Source: Favolaschia claudopus
Taxonomy: Eukaryota; Basidiomycota; Agaricomycetes; Agaricales; Mycenaceae
Direction of reading: 5' to 3'
Length of the DNA stretch: 64,000 nucleotides
NCBI GenBank assembly: GCA_037176885.1
Contig: JAWWNJ010000180.1
Span: 186,001-250,000, forward strand
Positions within the stretch are counted from its first letter, which is position 1. Each line of letters opens with the position of its first letter. The notes beneath the pieces were generated by a model. The model made no database searches. It was not told the origin of the DNA and saw nothing but the letters and a program-made list of their open reading frames with translations. The position numbers and the translations under genes were made by a program. Shown here piece by piece: positions 52,864 through 63,641 of this stretch.

Positions 52864-54981
52864 TCAGGCTGCCTGCACTCCGGGTTGCAGAACTAGAACA
52901 GGTTCTCTGCTAACCGAAGGGGAGGTGGCCGCACATGTTGAATGCGCGGCTGTGGCCCACCTGATTGTGCGTTGCTCCCCCTGTCCCCACCCAAGTTGCA
53001 ATGCTTGCCGCAGAAAACTCAACTCCCCACACATTGGGCCAGGACAAGTGTGGTCCGGAGACGACTGCCCAAAATCAACGAAGCAAAGAGCACCATGGCG
53101 ACGACGTATCACATTGCGAGGGCAGATGTCCCCATGCGTCACACCTGCAGAATGAAGTTCAGTCAGCGCCCCATAGAGCTGACGCCTAAAAGAACGTTAA
53201 ATTTGGACAGCAGCAAAGAGACCGGGTACTGACTTCTCGTCAACAGTCAGACATAGCTCATCCCACGATTTTGACCCACTGTCAAGGGCCTGGCCAGCGT
53301 TTTCCAAAACCAACCCAGCCCAATCAAGGCTCAGAGGCGCCAATAAAGTGTACATACGAGGCACAACAACAGAGAGAGAGGACAGTGCCTTGTAAGCATC
53401 AACTTCTCGTACAAGGAGGGGAAAATGCTTGCGAGGGTAAGTCTTTAACAAGACATCATATGGTGTCTCATTGCCCAACAAGTATTGCCCGCGATATACA
53501 GTTGAAAAGTTCCCAGAAAGTAAAGAGATGGGTTGCAAAATTAAATGGGATATGATCCCATTCCCCAGTTTACGATGATGAACATTAAAGGAACCGGGAG
53601 GTTTCGAGAGTTTAGAGGAAGTAACTGCTGCATGAGCAACTTCATCTCGAGACAAGGGCATGAGCAGAAGTGGAAGAGTGAAAGCTCCCCGGAAATTGAA
53701 ATGAAGAAGCTATAGGGAGCGCCGATGAGAATGTGAAGCATCAGTAGGCGTCAACTCACGGAATGTTGGCGACCACGGTTACCCGTTGCAGCCTGTCTGG
53801 AATCCGATGTGCTTTGGCCGGGAGTGGCTTCTTGAAACGGTCCAGGACGGTGGGGAGAGGGCATTGCAGGGCCGGGAGGGTCCATAGAAGGGGAAGGGGG
53901 AGGTGATGGTCCAGCCGGTGACCCCAGTGACGAAGCAAAGCGAGAGGCATGGAGAAGAGCTGGTAAGGTCTGAGAGAACCACACCTCCCCCAGTCGTTCA
54001 TCGATAGCAGGGTCTCTGAATGTACGACTGACGCTGCTCTGGACCAAAGCTCCTAAGACTAGGGCAAAGATAGGGACTGGAGCTGGTCCACCGGGAATGA
54101 TCTGAACTGCGGTCGACACAGCAATGCCAGGTATAGGTAAAAAGCCCGTCGGGGACGTCGCCAATACTTTTAAGAATGAGGATGATACTCAACGTTCCAA
54201 AGACCACACTCACAATGTTGGGCAACAACACACGCCTGGCCAGAAAAGACAAAGCCGTAATGCACGCCAACCTCCGGCCGTGCTGAAGGGTCTGCAATTT
54301 GGTCCTCATTGCGGCGGGTGAGGTCTGTGTACGTAGTACCCATATGCAGCGCAATCTGGTACCATTTGAATAAGGCATCCAACGTAAAGAGGTAGAAGAG
54401 CGCACTTTCTTTACAATCCCAGCCCAGTCCTCAGCTTCTCCCTCAGGGAGTATGACAGATGGCTGAATCTCATCAATGTGTGTTTGCAGCACACGACTTG
54501 TTTTCCATTCCGCCGCGATTCCAAGCTGGATTGCATTCAGAATGGAAAACGCAATGTGGCAATCACCGCGTTGCGAATACGACTGGGAGGGGGGCCAGTA
54601 AGTACAAGACGAATTTGGCCATATATCTCCCGCAAGAACGCTGACGAGCGCGATAATGTATGTCGCGTAGATTGCGACCCATCCTTCCTGACTACACGGA
54701 ACAACTCTGACGTGGGTCACAAGTAGGTTCCAGAGTTGGAGACAGCCCGCCGGAGTTCTCCTATTACGTATGCCTGACGAATGCAGGAGAGTACTGAACG
54801 CCGAGAGAAGTTCAGGAATCAGAAAGTCGTCCTGAAGACAAAATTGAGGTGGGGAGGGCGACGGATGAGTGTTTGTATAGGGAGCTGTTGAGCTGCTGCG
54901 TGAAAGATCTGTAAAGAAGGGGAGGAGAAGAGTTTCAAGATGGCCGAACGTATAACCTGGAGAAAAGGGTGGTAGGTTCAT
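52864..54981 (-). CDS. Protein-kinase-like protein with membrane-like N-terminal region
   Basis: ATG at 54981 (MNLPPFSPGYTFGHL). The first half is hydrophobic in places (IYATYIIALVSVLAG; IFALVLGALV near 54050), suggesting membrane segments. A clean intron (GTGAGTTGAC...CTATAG, near 53758-53710) joins it to the kinase part. That part has a glycine-rich-like loop (LLSGNFSTVYRG), a lysine in VLLKTYP, a glutamate in LVREVDAY, a second intron (GTCAGT...TTTTAG near 53236-53182), then HGDICPRNVIRR with the catalytic aspartate and VDFGQSSPDHTC with the DFG motif. All key kinase residues are present. The frame reads on to 52864 but homology fades after CGELSFLRQAL (about 52990). The middle of the gene needs introns I could not place. 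Confidence 0.65.
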
Positions 54982-55171
54982 GGCACTCTTGAAAGGCTAG
55001 TGAGTGACGTGGCAGCACACGTGACATTTTGCTTTTCTTTTCGCGTCGCCGCGGGGAAGGTTCTGACATAAGTCATATGACTGATTTCTTTTTTGTGGGC
55101 GGGGCAATGTACTCTGCACTGAAATGTGATGGGATTCACCATCCAGTACCGTAGATCACATAGAGCTCATG

Positions 55172-55410
55172 CTAGCTCTCTTCAACGCGTTCTGTACTGG
55201 CGCGTCTTTCCTTTCTGGGATATCGGGATTTCACGGCCATCAGCAAAACACATCTGGGTCCGCGTTGCTCGTAGCCGACTTCTGCAAAGAAGGTGCGCAA
55301 CCAGGCTAGCTGCTGCCCGGCGTTTGACAGTCCAATGTATTCTGACTCAGTTGAGGATAGGGCAACCATGCCTTGCCGTTTGCTGGACTTGGCGCTATTG
55401 TCAATGGGAG
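55172..55410 (-). pseudogene. Ty1/Copia RNase H fragment
   Basis: The frame SSKRQGMVALSSTESEYIGLSNAGQQLAWLRTFF is the C-terminal RNase H signature of Copia polyproteins (VALSSTEAEY). The fragment ends shortly after, with no LTR recognised. It is unrelated in position to the Copia gag relic at 30043. Confidence 0.85.
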
Positions 55411-55620
55411 TGAGCAGCGATGGAGATCAGATGGGCTGATGGGAGGTTTCACAGCCACATCAATCCACGCCGCGACTGCTTTTGGACCGTAAATTTAATG
55501 TTCTCGCTCTTGTGCTCACTACAGCGCAGAAATAGTAGTTCCAAAAAAGCGATAAGACATTACAAAACACTAAGATTAGTTTACTATACAATCAGACTCA
55601 AAATAAATAGAAATAATAAA

Positions 55621-58265
55621 TTATTCATCCATCTCGACATCTTCGTCGGCTGCCCAGTCGTCGATTATCTGCACAGAAGGCTCGACAGTGGAGGAGGGGA
55701 CTGTTGGAGGAGGGGCAGAGGCCATATTTGACTGGTACCAGTGATAGGCAGCGCGAAGAGCAGCCAATTTATCAACCTTGTACTTGCTCAGCTCATCGCC
55801 AGAATATCCGGAACACCGCGAGCGCGATACGCACTAAGTTGGTCCACAATCTTGGCAACCGTCAACGCCTCCATCTCCGCAAGTGAGACAAGGGGCCTGA
55901 GGAGGTTCGCGCGGAGAAGATCAGCCGCCTGTTGTGCTTTGGCAGCGGCTTTCTCCTTGTTCATCTCGGCAGTCTGCTGGCGGAATTCGACGATTTTGCG
56001 TGTTTTCTCGGCCTCAACACCACTTGCGTCAATTCGGCGGTTCTCTCGCCTTATAAAGGCGTGATCCTCCGCCGTAAACAGCGCATTCATGAATTCCTGG
56101 GTGTTGTTGCGCCGGAACATGGCCTGGGAGTTGAATTGGTGCAAGGTGAGACACGGTTTGCCACGGATATGAACCCGATAGGCGCCGAGCTCGCCTTCGT
56201 TGGCATCGTTTGTTGGCGGCATCCAGGCTTTCTGCCGTTCAGTTGCCGTGGCATGATCGATGAGACCTCCTGGCGCAAATTCCGAAGAGAACCGAGTCCA
56301 GGTTGTGAGCGAGCCTCGGAAGAATGCCAGAGTGATTGGCTTGATGTGAGGGAGGGAAGGGATTAGCTTGAAGGCTGCATTCATCGCTTCTGGATTTGCC
56401 CATTGTTTTCCATCCAGAGTTGCCGGCGAAAGTGACGCATTTGTACCGAATAGCTGGTCAGGATCATCGAGGATGGATTCAATGTGGTCGCGAATGGAAC
56501 GGTGGAGGGGACCGAGGTCGAGAATGTTGACATTTTCGGTTCCGGGGCCTCGTACCTGCTTCATATAAGGATGGGTTATGACGTTCTGGTAGATGACCAT
56601 CGCCACAAATTCCGTCTGGGTACAAGGATCCGCTAGAGCAGCCGACAGATTTTTTCGATGTTGGTTAACGAGGGAACGTGTTTTGACCATTGAATAACGT
56701 CGATCATCTCCTTGTACAAAGGGAGATGGGTAATTAGTTCCGCGGAACCATCACCGTAGCTGCCAAAGCGGGTATTATTGGTGTCGGGGAATCGTTTGTG
56801 TTGTTTGCCGAGCTTTTCGGTCATAAAATCGACATGCCGGTCGCCTTGGCCCTTCTTGTCGTCCTTGTTGTTGAAGATCGCGCCCGCCAGTGCGCAGACT
56901 CCACCACGACTCGAATTTTCGAAGGCTTGGAACTCTTCTTCGGTGAGAGGAGTATTTTTGGGAGCTGTGCGATCCAGACGATGGCGAAGAACGAACGCGT
57001 TCTGCTTGTTGCAAAGCAAGACCGGACCCTCCAGACCCAGTTTCGCCCACTCCGCGGTCATCTCTGCATTGCCGGCCTTGAAGCTGTTGAGATCTTTGTG
57101 CAGACAGCATCCCGCCCAAATGAAAAGATCCAATCGCCGCCTTTCCTCCGGATCCAAGGCATCGTACGCTTCCTTTCCCAAGGTCGTCACAATCTCCTTC
57201 ATCAGCGCCGCGTCACGTCGTGCTTGCTCCCCCTTTGACAACGAATTCCACCCCTCCTCTCCTCCCGCCTCTGCAATCTTTTTGGCGTTCCAAGCAGCAA
57301 GATACTGGACCAGCTCCATGTACTCCTTCCCCAGCAGCGCGTCTTCTCCCAAATCCTCGACAGTAACCTCGTGTTTCTTGGCTTGCAATCCGCTGGCAGT
57401 AGATTTCTCGACAGCAGCATGATCTCCGTGCATCCCAGCCAAAATCCGGAGGTGTTTATTCCTCGATTCGAGGTACTGTCGGCGCTAATTGTAACCGCTG
57501 CTGCACGTTAAAAATATTTCTTTCGTTATTTCGAAGTAGGAATGCTTACCTCCACTCTCAGACATCTCGTAGATGGCCTGGATCTTCGCAGCGACCCCAC
57601 CTTCACCCACTGCCCGCCCAACGCCTACTCATCTCCCGATTAATCCGCACCCCGAATACATTCCCTATGCGCATCATGAGCGGCCCAACCTTTCCGCGCG
57701 CACACCCGCTGTCAACCATGACTCGCGCCAGCTGTCTTGCTTGCGCCGTGTATATCCCCCGGTCCGTAATTCGTCTGACAGCAAACTTCTTGCTTGCTCG
57801 GTCAATTTTCTTCGTCAAACTCGTAGCTCCCCGCTGAACCCGTTGTTTAAGAGCTTTCACTTGTTGTCGAAGCTCGCGGATAGTCGTTTTCGAAGAGGAG
57901 GTCTGTTGCTGGCTTTCGCGTGTCATTTCGCTGATTATTCCACCCATTTCGGCCATCCTTTTCGTCACCAAAGCGGTGGTGTGTCGTGCAGCTGTATCAT
58001 TGACTTTCGGGGCCGCTAGATCGGCCACAAGCTTTGTTTCGCGTGTCAGGGCATGCCGGTGGCGTCGCTGAAGCTTTTGGTACTCGTGCTTCCAGTCCTT
58101 GGCCGGAACAACAGGATTTGGCGGCGGATTTGGAGGAGGAAGCGGCGCGGAGGTAGAAGGTAAATTTTCTTTATGTGCTCGCATATTTGCAGCTCTCGCA
58201 GCTAACTGCGCCTTCGTAGGTCCCTTTCGTTTGCGTGACGGCGCCGTCTTACTTGATGAGCCCAT
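55621..58265 (-). pseudogene. Decayed member of a large basidiomycete multicopy gene family
   Basis: ATG 58265 (MGSSSKTAPSRKRKGP) opens a coiled-coil N-terminus leading to GIYTAQARQLARVMVDSGCARGKVGPLM...MSRR. The family continues with GGVAAKIQ (other frame, after a few-base deletion near 57604), a GTAAGC...GTGCAG intron, ISADSTSNRGIN, then, after an apparent internal deletion, GMHGDHAAVEK, LFIWAGCCLHKDLNSFKAGN, ALAGAIFNNKDDKKGQGDRHVDF and FAPGGLIDHATATERQKAWMPPTNDANEGELGAYRV. A shift at an A6 run (about 56662) and another near 55797 break the frame. The end is WAADEDVEMDE. Function unknown; copy number in related genomes suggests a mobile or transposon-associated gene. Confidence 0.75.
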
Positions 58266-59614
58266 GACGAGGGTAGATGTCGATATTTTTGGTGTAGAAT
58301 GGGATTACTGAAGAATATGTGATTTTCGATGATATTGCCTGCTATTAACACAGTAAGTATAGTCTGAACGTGTAGTATTATTAGGTCAATGCATTCGCAC
58401 CTTGTCCGGCCCTGTTATCCGACGGGAGTAGCCAAAACACGCCGAAAGTCGTCGCGTCGGGGATTTTGACGCGTAGTGTCACACCTATGTCACGCTCTGT
58501 AACGTATCTGATGGGTCTGTCCGGCACTTCACAATTTCGAGCCGGTGTGCCCCGGTGAGTGTTACCGGCAAACCGGCAAATGTCCAAACATTGATATTAC
58601 TTATCTACAGATTGGTTAAGGCCGATTTCCCGGCAGCTGTTCATCTCGCGATGCCGGGTCATCCAGTAGGTAAATTTGGGCAGATATAAAATTTCTAGCT
58701 TAACTAATTTCAAGATATGTATATTTAACTTCATTCTACCCCCAACATCAGGTAGAAAATGGGGGGAGAGCATCTTTAAAACTTGAAGGCGTCTCGACAT
58801 GCTCATTTGGCGGGACAGCTGCATCAATCTATATGTACAAACAAATCACTGATGGCACGATCGCTGCCCACTCCCAATGCCATACTATTGACCCAGTGAC
58901 AGTTCACGTGCACGTGATCTGGCCGCGGGCGGCGGCGGTGAATCTAACCAAGTCAGACTCTATAAGATTTATGATAGTCGATAAATTAACCGTTCTTTAA
59001 CGAGATGGTCTCTCGGCAGTGCAGCATCTCCTTCTGGTAAGTTTAATTTTGTCGTGTTCTCTTGAGGTAGCTGGTTGGGTTCGCTCATTGGTTGACTTTC
59101 GTTCATTTCACATCACTGCGGCCTGCGGAGTGGATATTTACCTGCTTTCGTGCTCTAAGCTCGACAAATTAGGAATTCATTTCCGTTTATCAGCTCAACA
59201 GCTTTTGCAACAGCTATGGACTACGCCGCAGGCAAGCAAAAACAAGAGCTGAGGATTTGTTTCTCAATTTGCGTCCTGCCGTCTCCCACCATCGATCTCC
59301 TTCAGCAGCCGCCAACCCGAACGCTCGTGCCTTCCTTTTCAAAGCTTCAAGTCTTCAACGCTGCTGGCAGTCTGCTGCGTTGGTTTCTACTCACAACTCT
59401 ATCGATTACACACTGCTTGGTTGTCGCTCAGTGTCGATGCGATCTTCAAGATATCACCCATCTTTGTCATTCAACATTGCTCTATAGCTGTTCATACTCA
59501 ACACAATCGAATTGCACTCGAATCAAGCCGCGCCACTGCCTGCCCTCAACTCCAACAATCTTTTTTTTCTTACATTTTTTCAACATGGATGGTCTGAGAA
59601 TGCTGGCAAGCCTA
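58266..59614. other. Intergenic region; possible 5' leader of an interrupted gene
   Basis: No domain is recognisable. At 59585 an ATG in good context (AACATGG) follows a T-rich leader and starts a frame cut after ten codons by the mariner element at 59615. Without the element and the hAT-like MITE behind it the frame would extend to only about 36 codons. Confidence 0.35.
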
Positions 59615-59680
59615 CAGCTATTTTGGAAACGATAGACAGTCTCGATTTTTTAGCTGAGTTCGGGCCGAGAGGTCGTAACT

Positions 59681-61331
59681 ATGTCGTGCCAAATTTAGAA
59701 TAACCTTTTCTGCTAATACCTCCTCAACAACGACCACCTAGTACAGTTACACCGTCACTGGAGACTTACAGTCATGACGAGCAGGCTGACGATCGTGTGG
59801 AGCATATGCTGCGCTATATATCCTCGCTCAACGAGTCCAAGGCGCCCAACTATTCTACTTTTCGACCGGTTTTGACACCATGCAAAACACTATTGCACCA
59901 TATCTTCTTGGCGTCGGCCCTCCGTGGCCCAATTACAGGCCTCTCTCGACAATGGCATGTTTGACCACACCCGCGACTACGAGCAGCCTGGGGGCGACGA
60001 CGATGATCCTAGCGATGAAGATCCGTCTTATCATCAATACCAGCTTCCTCCGTTCCCTCCTCACATTGTCGAAGCTCGCCAATCTCAGTTGCCATCCACT
60101 ACAGCTCCCAGTCAAACTGCAGGTGTGTTACAGCCATTTGCGCATTCTGCAGGCTACTAATAAACTTCCAGACCGCGGTACCTTCATCACAGTCAAAGTC
60201 CCTATCTATGGCGAGCCAGGAAACGGAAAGAAGCGCGCCACGGTTACCACAACCCTCGTCCTCCCCTCTGACATTCCTGCCGGCGACTTTCTATCCCGCA
60301 TCACAGCTCAGATGAATGTCGACCCCACATCTGCGACGTTGGGATGGAAAGAGTCTCAGGAGCGTCGCAAGGATCCATATCACCGTCTGTCATCCGAGGA
60401 CGATGTTTGCGACGCCTTCCAGCAGCTTCTCAAGCTCCAGAGGAGCACACGTCGTCAGAAAGAGGTGATAATGGAAGTGGTTAACCTGGTAAGTCATCCG
60501 TTATCTATGGGTTCTTCGGTGTTGAGCACACTGTCTTTTGACTCTTTTCAGGAGGTGCAGCCTGATGGAAAGACGACAAAACAGGCCGAAAAACCCCCCG
60601 AGACCGCTGTTACCGCCACCGAGCTACAGCAGATTCAAAACCATCTCAAGTGCGCGGAACATCCTGGCAAAAATCGGTGGTGCTACGTGATGGGCCCGAA
60701 ATCTAAGTACCCAGGCAAGCACGTCGAGATTGGAATAGATGTTATTAATCTGTGGGCTCGCTACATGGTGCGTGACATGCAATTTCTGCTTCTCTTTTGC
60801 ATTGCTGACTTTCGTCTTCAGCATGATGGCACCGCGGATCTAGAACATCCTCCCAAAATCCTCAAGCTTGACGAGCTTGCAGAGCGTGGCCGTGCTCGCG
60901 AGGAGCGTAGTCGTAACCGCGGACAAACTACCATGCCCCCCATCCACGTCCATCTTGGCAACTCCGAGTCCGCCGATACTGTCCTTCGCGATGCCAATAG
61001 CGTCAAACGTCGACGTGAGGACGAGTCATCAGATGAATCTGATGAAGACGAGGACGTCCTCCTTGTCTCCGACGTGCTGCGCGCTCTCGATGAAAAGTAC
61101 CCCGCTCTCAAATACTTCCAATATGCTGAGAGCCTGGGGGAACAAGGCATTGTCTATGCCAACAGCATTGCCGACTTCGATACCAAGTTCTACAAAACCG
61201 ACGTTGGGATGGCAGCCGGTGCCGTGGGTAACTTCGTGCGCAAGGCAAGTAAGATGGTCGCCGCCGCGAAGAAACGCAAGGGGAAGAAGCGGGCTGGGGT
61301 TGTGGAGAACGAAAGCGACAAGGAGAACTAA
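59681..61331 (+). CDS. Passenger gene of the mariner element, unknown function, six exons
   Basis: My model: 59681-59685, 59742-59868, 59939-60122, 60172-60488, 60552-60767, 60822-61331. The introns are 49-70 nt; the last four-fifths of the model rests on good GT...AG pairs, and the third exon border (GTTTTG donor) is the weakest. All phases agree and the total is 1359 nt, 452 residues. No domain is recognised. Features: an acidic segment (GGDDDDPSDEDPS), a folded-looking core (TFITVKVPIYG...), a conserved-looking block (KCAEHPGKNRWCYVMGP), a second acidic run (ESSDESDEDED) and a basic KKRKGKKR tail near the end that could be a nuclear localisation signal. Its ATG lies about 15-20 bp inside the left TIR region, so the TIR probably supplies the promoter. 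Confidence 0.7.
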
Positions 61332-61483
61332 TTTATTTCACGCTGTGTATGTTATCGCCGCCTCTATAACCTGTAGATACTGTATCTCTACTAGTTTTCT
61401 GTATATTTGTATAGTCGTACTACTTGTTCATATAATTTCTTGCCGTCCTACTCGTGTATTGACACAACTACCGGTACAACAAC

Positions 61484-62625
61484 CTATACAACATATCCGC
61501 AATCCCTGAACCACCCTTCGATATTCTCTGGGGTCATCGTCTCATGAGCAGCTTCCCACGCTGAGAACATCGTCCCGTTTGCGGCGGATCCAATATTTCA
61601 TGCATGAAAACCCTTCTTCGCATGGATTGAAGTCGGGAGAGTATGGTGACAAATAAATGAGTCGACGCCCGCTGTAGATCAAATTCAGTTGGTTGGCAAT
61701 CAAGAGGATATATCCTACGCACCGTCCCTCAACCATCTCACGAATCCCATCAAAATGATGAACACTTGCGTTGTCCATGACGAGAACAGAGTTGTCCTGT
61801 GGAAAGGGATTCATGCGGTCAAGGAGAACATCGAGATAGTTGCGGAACTCTACGGCGGTCCAGGATCGAGTCAACACATCAAAGTGAAGTATGCCATCGA
61901 GGCAAATTGCCGGAAGCACAGAATAACTATACATATCAGCAGGTACGAAGTACTGGCAAGAGCATAAACACATACCGGATGCCTCGGACAAAAAAATCAT
62001 GCCGCCGCGCTCGCATTCCAATAGGGGCCCATGCCATCTGCCGCCGCGTTATGTGTCGATTGCAAGCTGCTTCGTCTAGGAAGACCAGTCTTCGAGGTGG
62101 GTGTTGTCCAACTTCACATTGGAAACCAAGCCGTTTGTTTTCCTCGGCTTCGAGTGCAGTTCGAGATATCTAGGGATATACTCATGTCAGCGGCACGAAA
62201 CTCCCAGCAATTTTACTTACTTGAACCCGAACATAACCCATTCGCAAAAGGGCGTCACGTATGATGGTTTTGGCGACGTCGAGTCCCGTGGCTTCGTACA
62301 AACATTCCTGTAGCTCGAAAAGATAGATGTCGGGGGTTCTCGCAACAAGACCCTCAAGATACTTCTCAAAGGGTCAAATACGAAGAGTATTGAGAAGATC
62401 ACAGACCGCGACATCAAAAGATGTGAGAATGCGGGGTCGTCCGAGCTGCAGAGGAATTTGGACGTGGTCCCCAGTGGTCCGCCACGTTCGGATGATGCGG
62501 TAAATGGTTCGCTCGCTGATGTTGGTAGCTGCAGCAATGTCTGGGACAGACATATGGGCCGACATTGTGGTGATGAGCTGTTTCTGCTCCTTAGGTATGT
62601 GGCGGCGGTTTCCTCGTCGTATCAT
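61484..62625 (-). pseudogene. Tc1/mariner-type DD34E transposase, lightly damaged
   Basis: ATG 62625 (MIRRGNRRHIPKEQKQL) opens a helix-turn-helix region (DIAAATNISERTIYRIIRTWR), then a second one (TPDIYLFELQECLYEATGLDV). Introns near 62220-62170, 61976-61930 and 61730-61680 have standard borders. The catalytic residues are VFLDEAACN (D), VLVMDNASVHH (D) and SPDFNPCEEGF (E), with 34 residues between the last two. Lesions: an in-frame TGA in the segment LNTLRI-stop-PFEKYLEG and a frameshift near 61555, before the C-terminal WEAAHETMTPENIEGWF block. The same TGA context occurs in the copy at 5132, so both descend from an already mutated copy, or the site is part of an unusual short intron. Confidence 0.85.
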
Positions 62626-62831
62626 GGTGAGAGTGAGGAGAGTATTGGCGGGCAACGCTCGTCGTCATGATGGAGCTGAGCTGTAGCTAAAAATAATTAT
62701 ATGACGGGTATGCCGGGAACTGCCGAACTCAGCTCGAAAATCGAGACTGTCTATCGTTTCCAAAATAGCTGTAAAATCAATCAACTCATTGAATATTTTC
62801 TGCCGTCCCGTCCCAATTGATCAAATTCAAG

Positions 62832-63378
62832 CAAGGGGATACCGATCCGCGAAATCCGTACCGGGGGTCGAAGTTTTTTTTTCAGCGACTTCGGGCGACC
62901 CCCCCTCCCTTCCTGCTGCCGTAATATGCCTTATATGGTAGATTCACGTGATCTTCCCACCGCCCAATTTGTTAGCTGTATCAAATTTATGTATTTTCGG
63001 ACTCAACATCAGCATTTGAAGCGAAGAACCTGTTATTTTGCACATTTCCACGTACCTGCACTGTGCAAAATTTATGTTTCTTAATGTCAGCAACCAGTCT
63101 TCTGCACCAAACAACAGCATACACACTGACAGCCGAGGCTGCCGAGAGGCCCGAGCGGCGGTCAAACCCATCTGACGGTGACAATGGTGGCCAGAGTTGG
63201 ATCTGAAGTACTGAATTGCTAAAATAAGGATGTAGAGCAGCGTACCTAACATATATCTGCTGCATACAACCCTCAGAACCGAGTTACAAAAAACCATATG
63301 AAAGTTTTTTCTCGAGGCCCTTGGGACCCCCCTCCCCCCCTTCTATATAAGGAAATTTCTTATCTCGGAAGGCCCTTG
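62832..63378 (-). mobile_element. hAT-like MITE, copy B
   Basis: Inverted copy of 48691-49225 with CAAGGG ends and its own 8-bp duplication AATTCAAG (62824-62831 and 63379-63386). It lies 58 bp from the mariner element. Confidence 0.85.
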
Positions 63379-63641
63379 AATTCAAGGCACTTCATCGGAG
63401 CTCGAATGACCACCGCCTCAATATGGTTCTGAAGATTTACAATGTTTGGGCCAACTAGCTCCTTGATGAGAATAACAAGCAACACAGTGGGTATTTGGAT
63501 ACAGAGATACTGGGAGACTTCTGACTCTTCATCACTAGATCCTTGAGCTGAATCAAAGCTGTCGTGGCTTCTGAGGTACGTCGCTGAAAAAGAAAAATCG
63601 ATTGGCAGCTCGCTTTTCGGGTTCAGATTCGAGTAGGCCAT
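63379..63641 (-). CDS. Short coding fragment cut by the hAT-like MITE
   Basis: ATG 63641 (MAYSNLNPKSELPIDFSFSATYL) opens about 87 codons with coding-like composition and a hydrophobic stretch (IPTVLLVILIKELVG) before it runs into the MITE. No domain recognised. Without the MITE the frame continues about 12 codons to a stop. It could be the first exon of a small host gene. Confidence 0.3.

Larger units (their letters stand above)
59615..62771. mobile_element. 3.16-kb Tc1/mariner-type transposon with passenger gene
   Basis: Terminal inverted repeats of about 45-50 bp begin CAGCTATTTTGGAAACGATA and run to CTGAGTTCGG. TA lies on both sides (59613-59614, 62772-62773). The minus-strand half carries a DD34E transposase (62625-61484). 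The plus-strand half carries an intact multi-exon gene (59681-61331). The two genes converge with 150 bp between them. The fragment at 5132-6094 is a second copy of the transposase side. Typical mariner elements are 1.2-2.5 kb with one gene. Confidence 0.85.
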
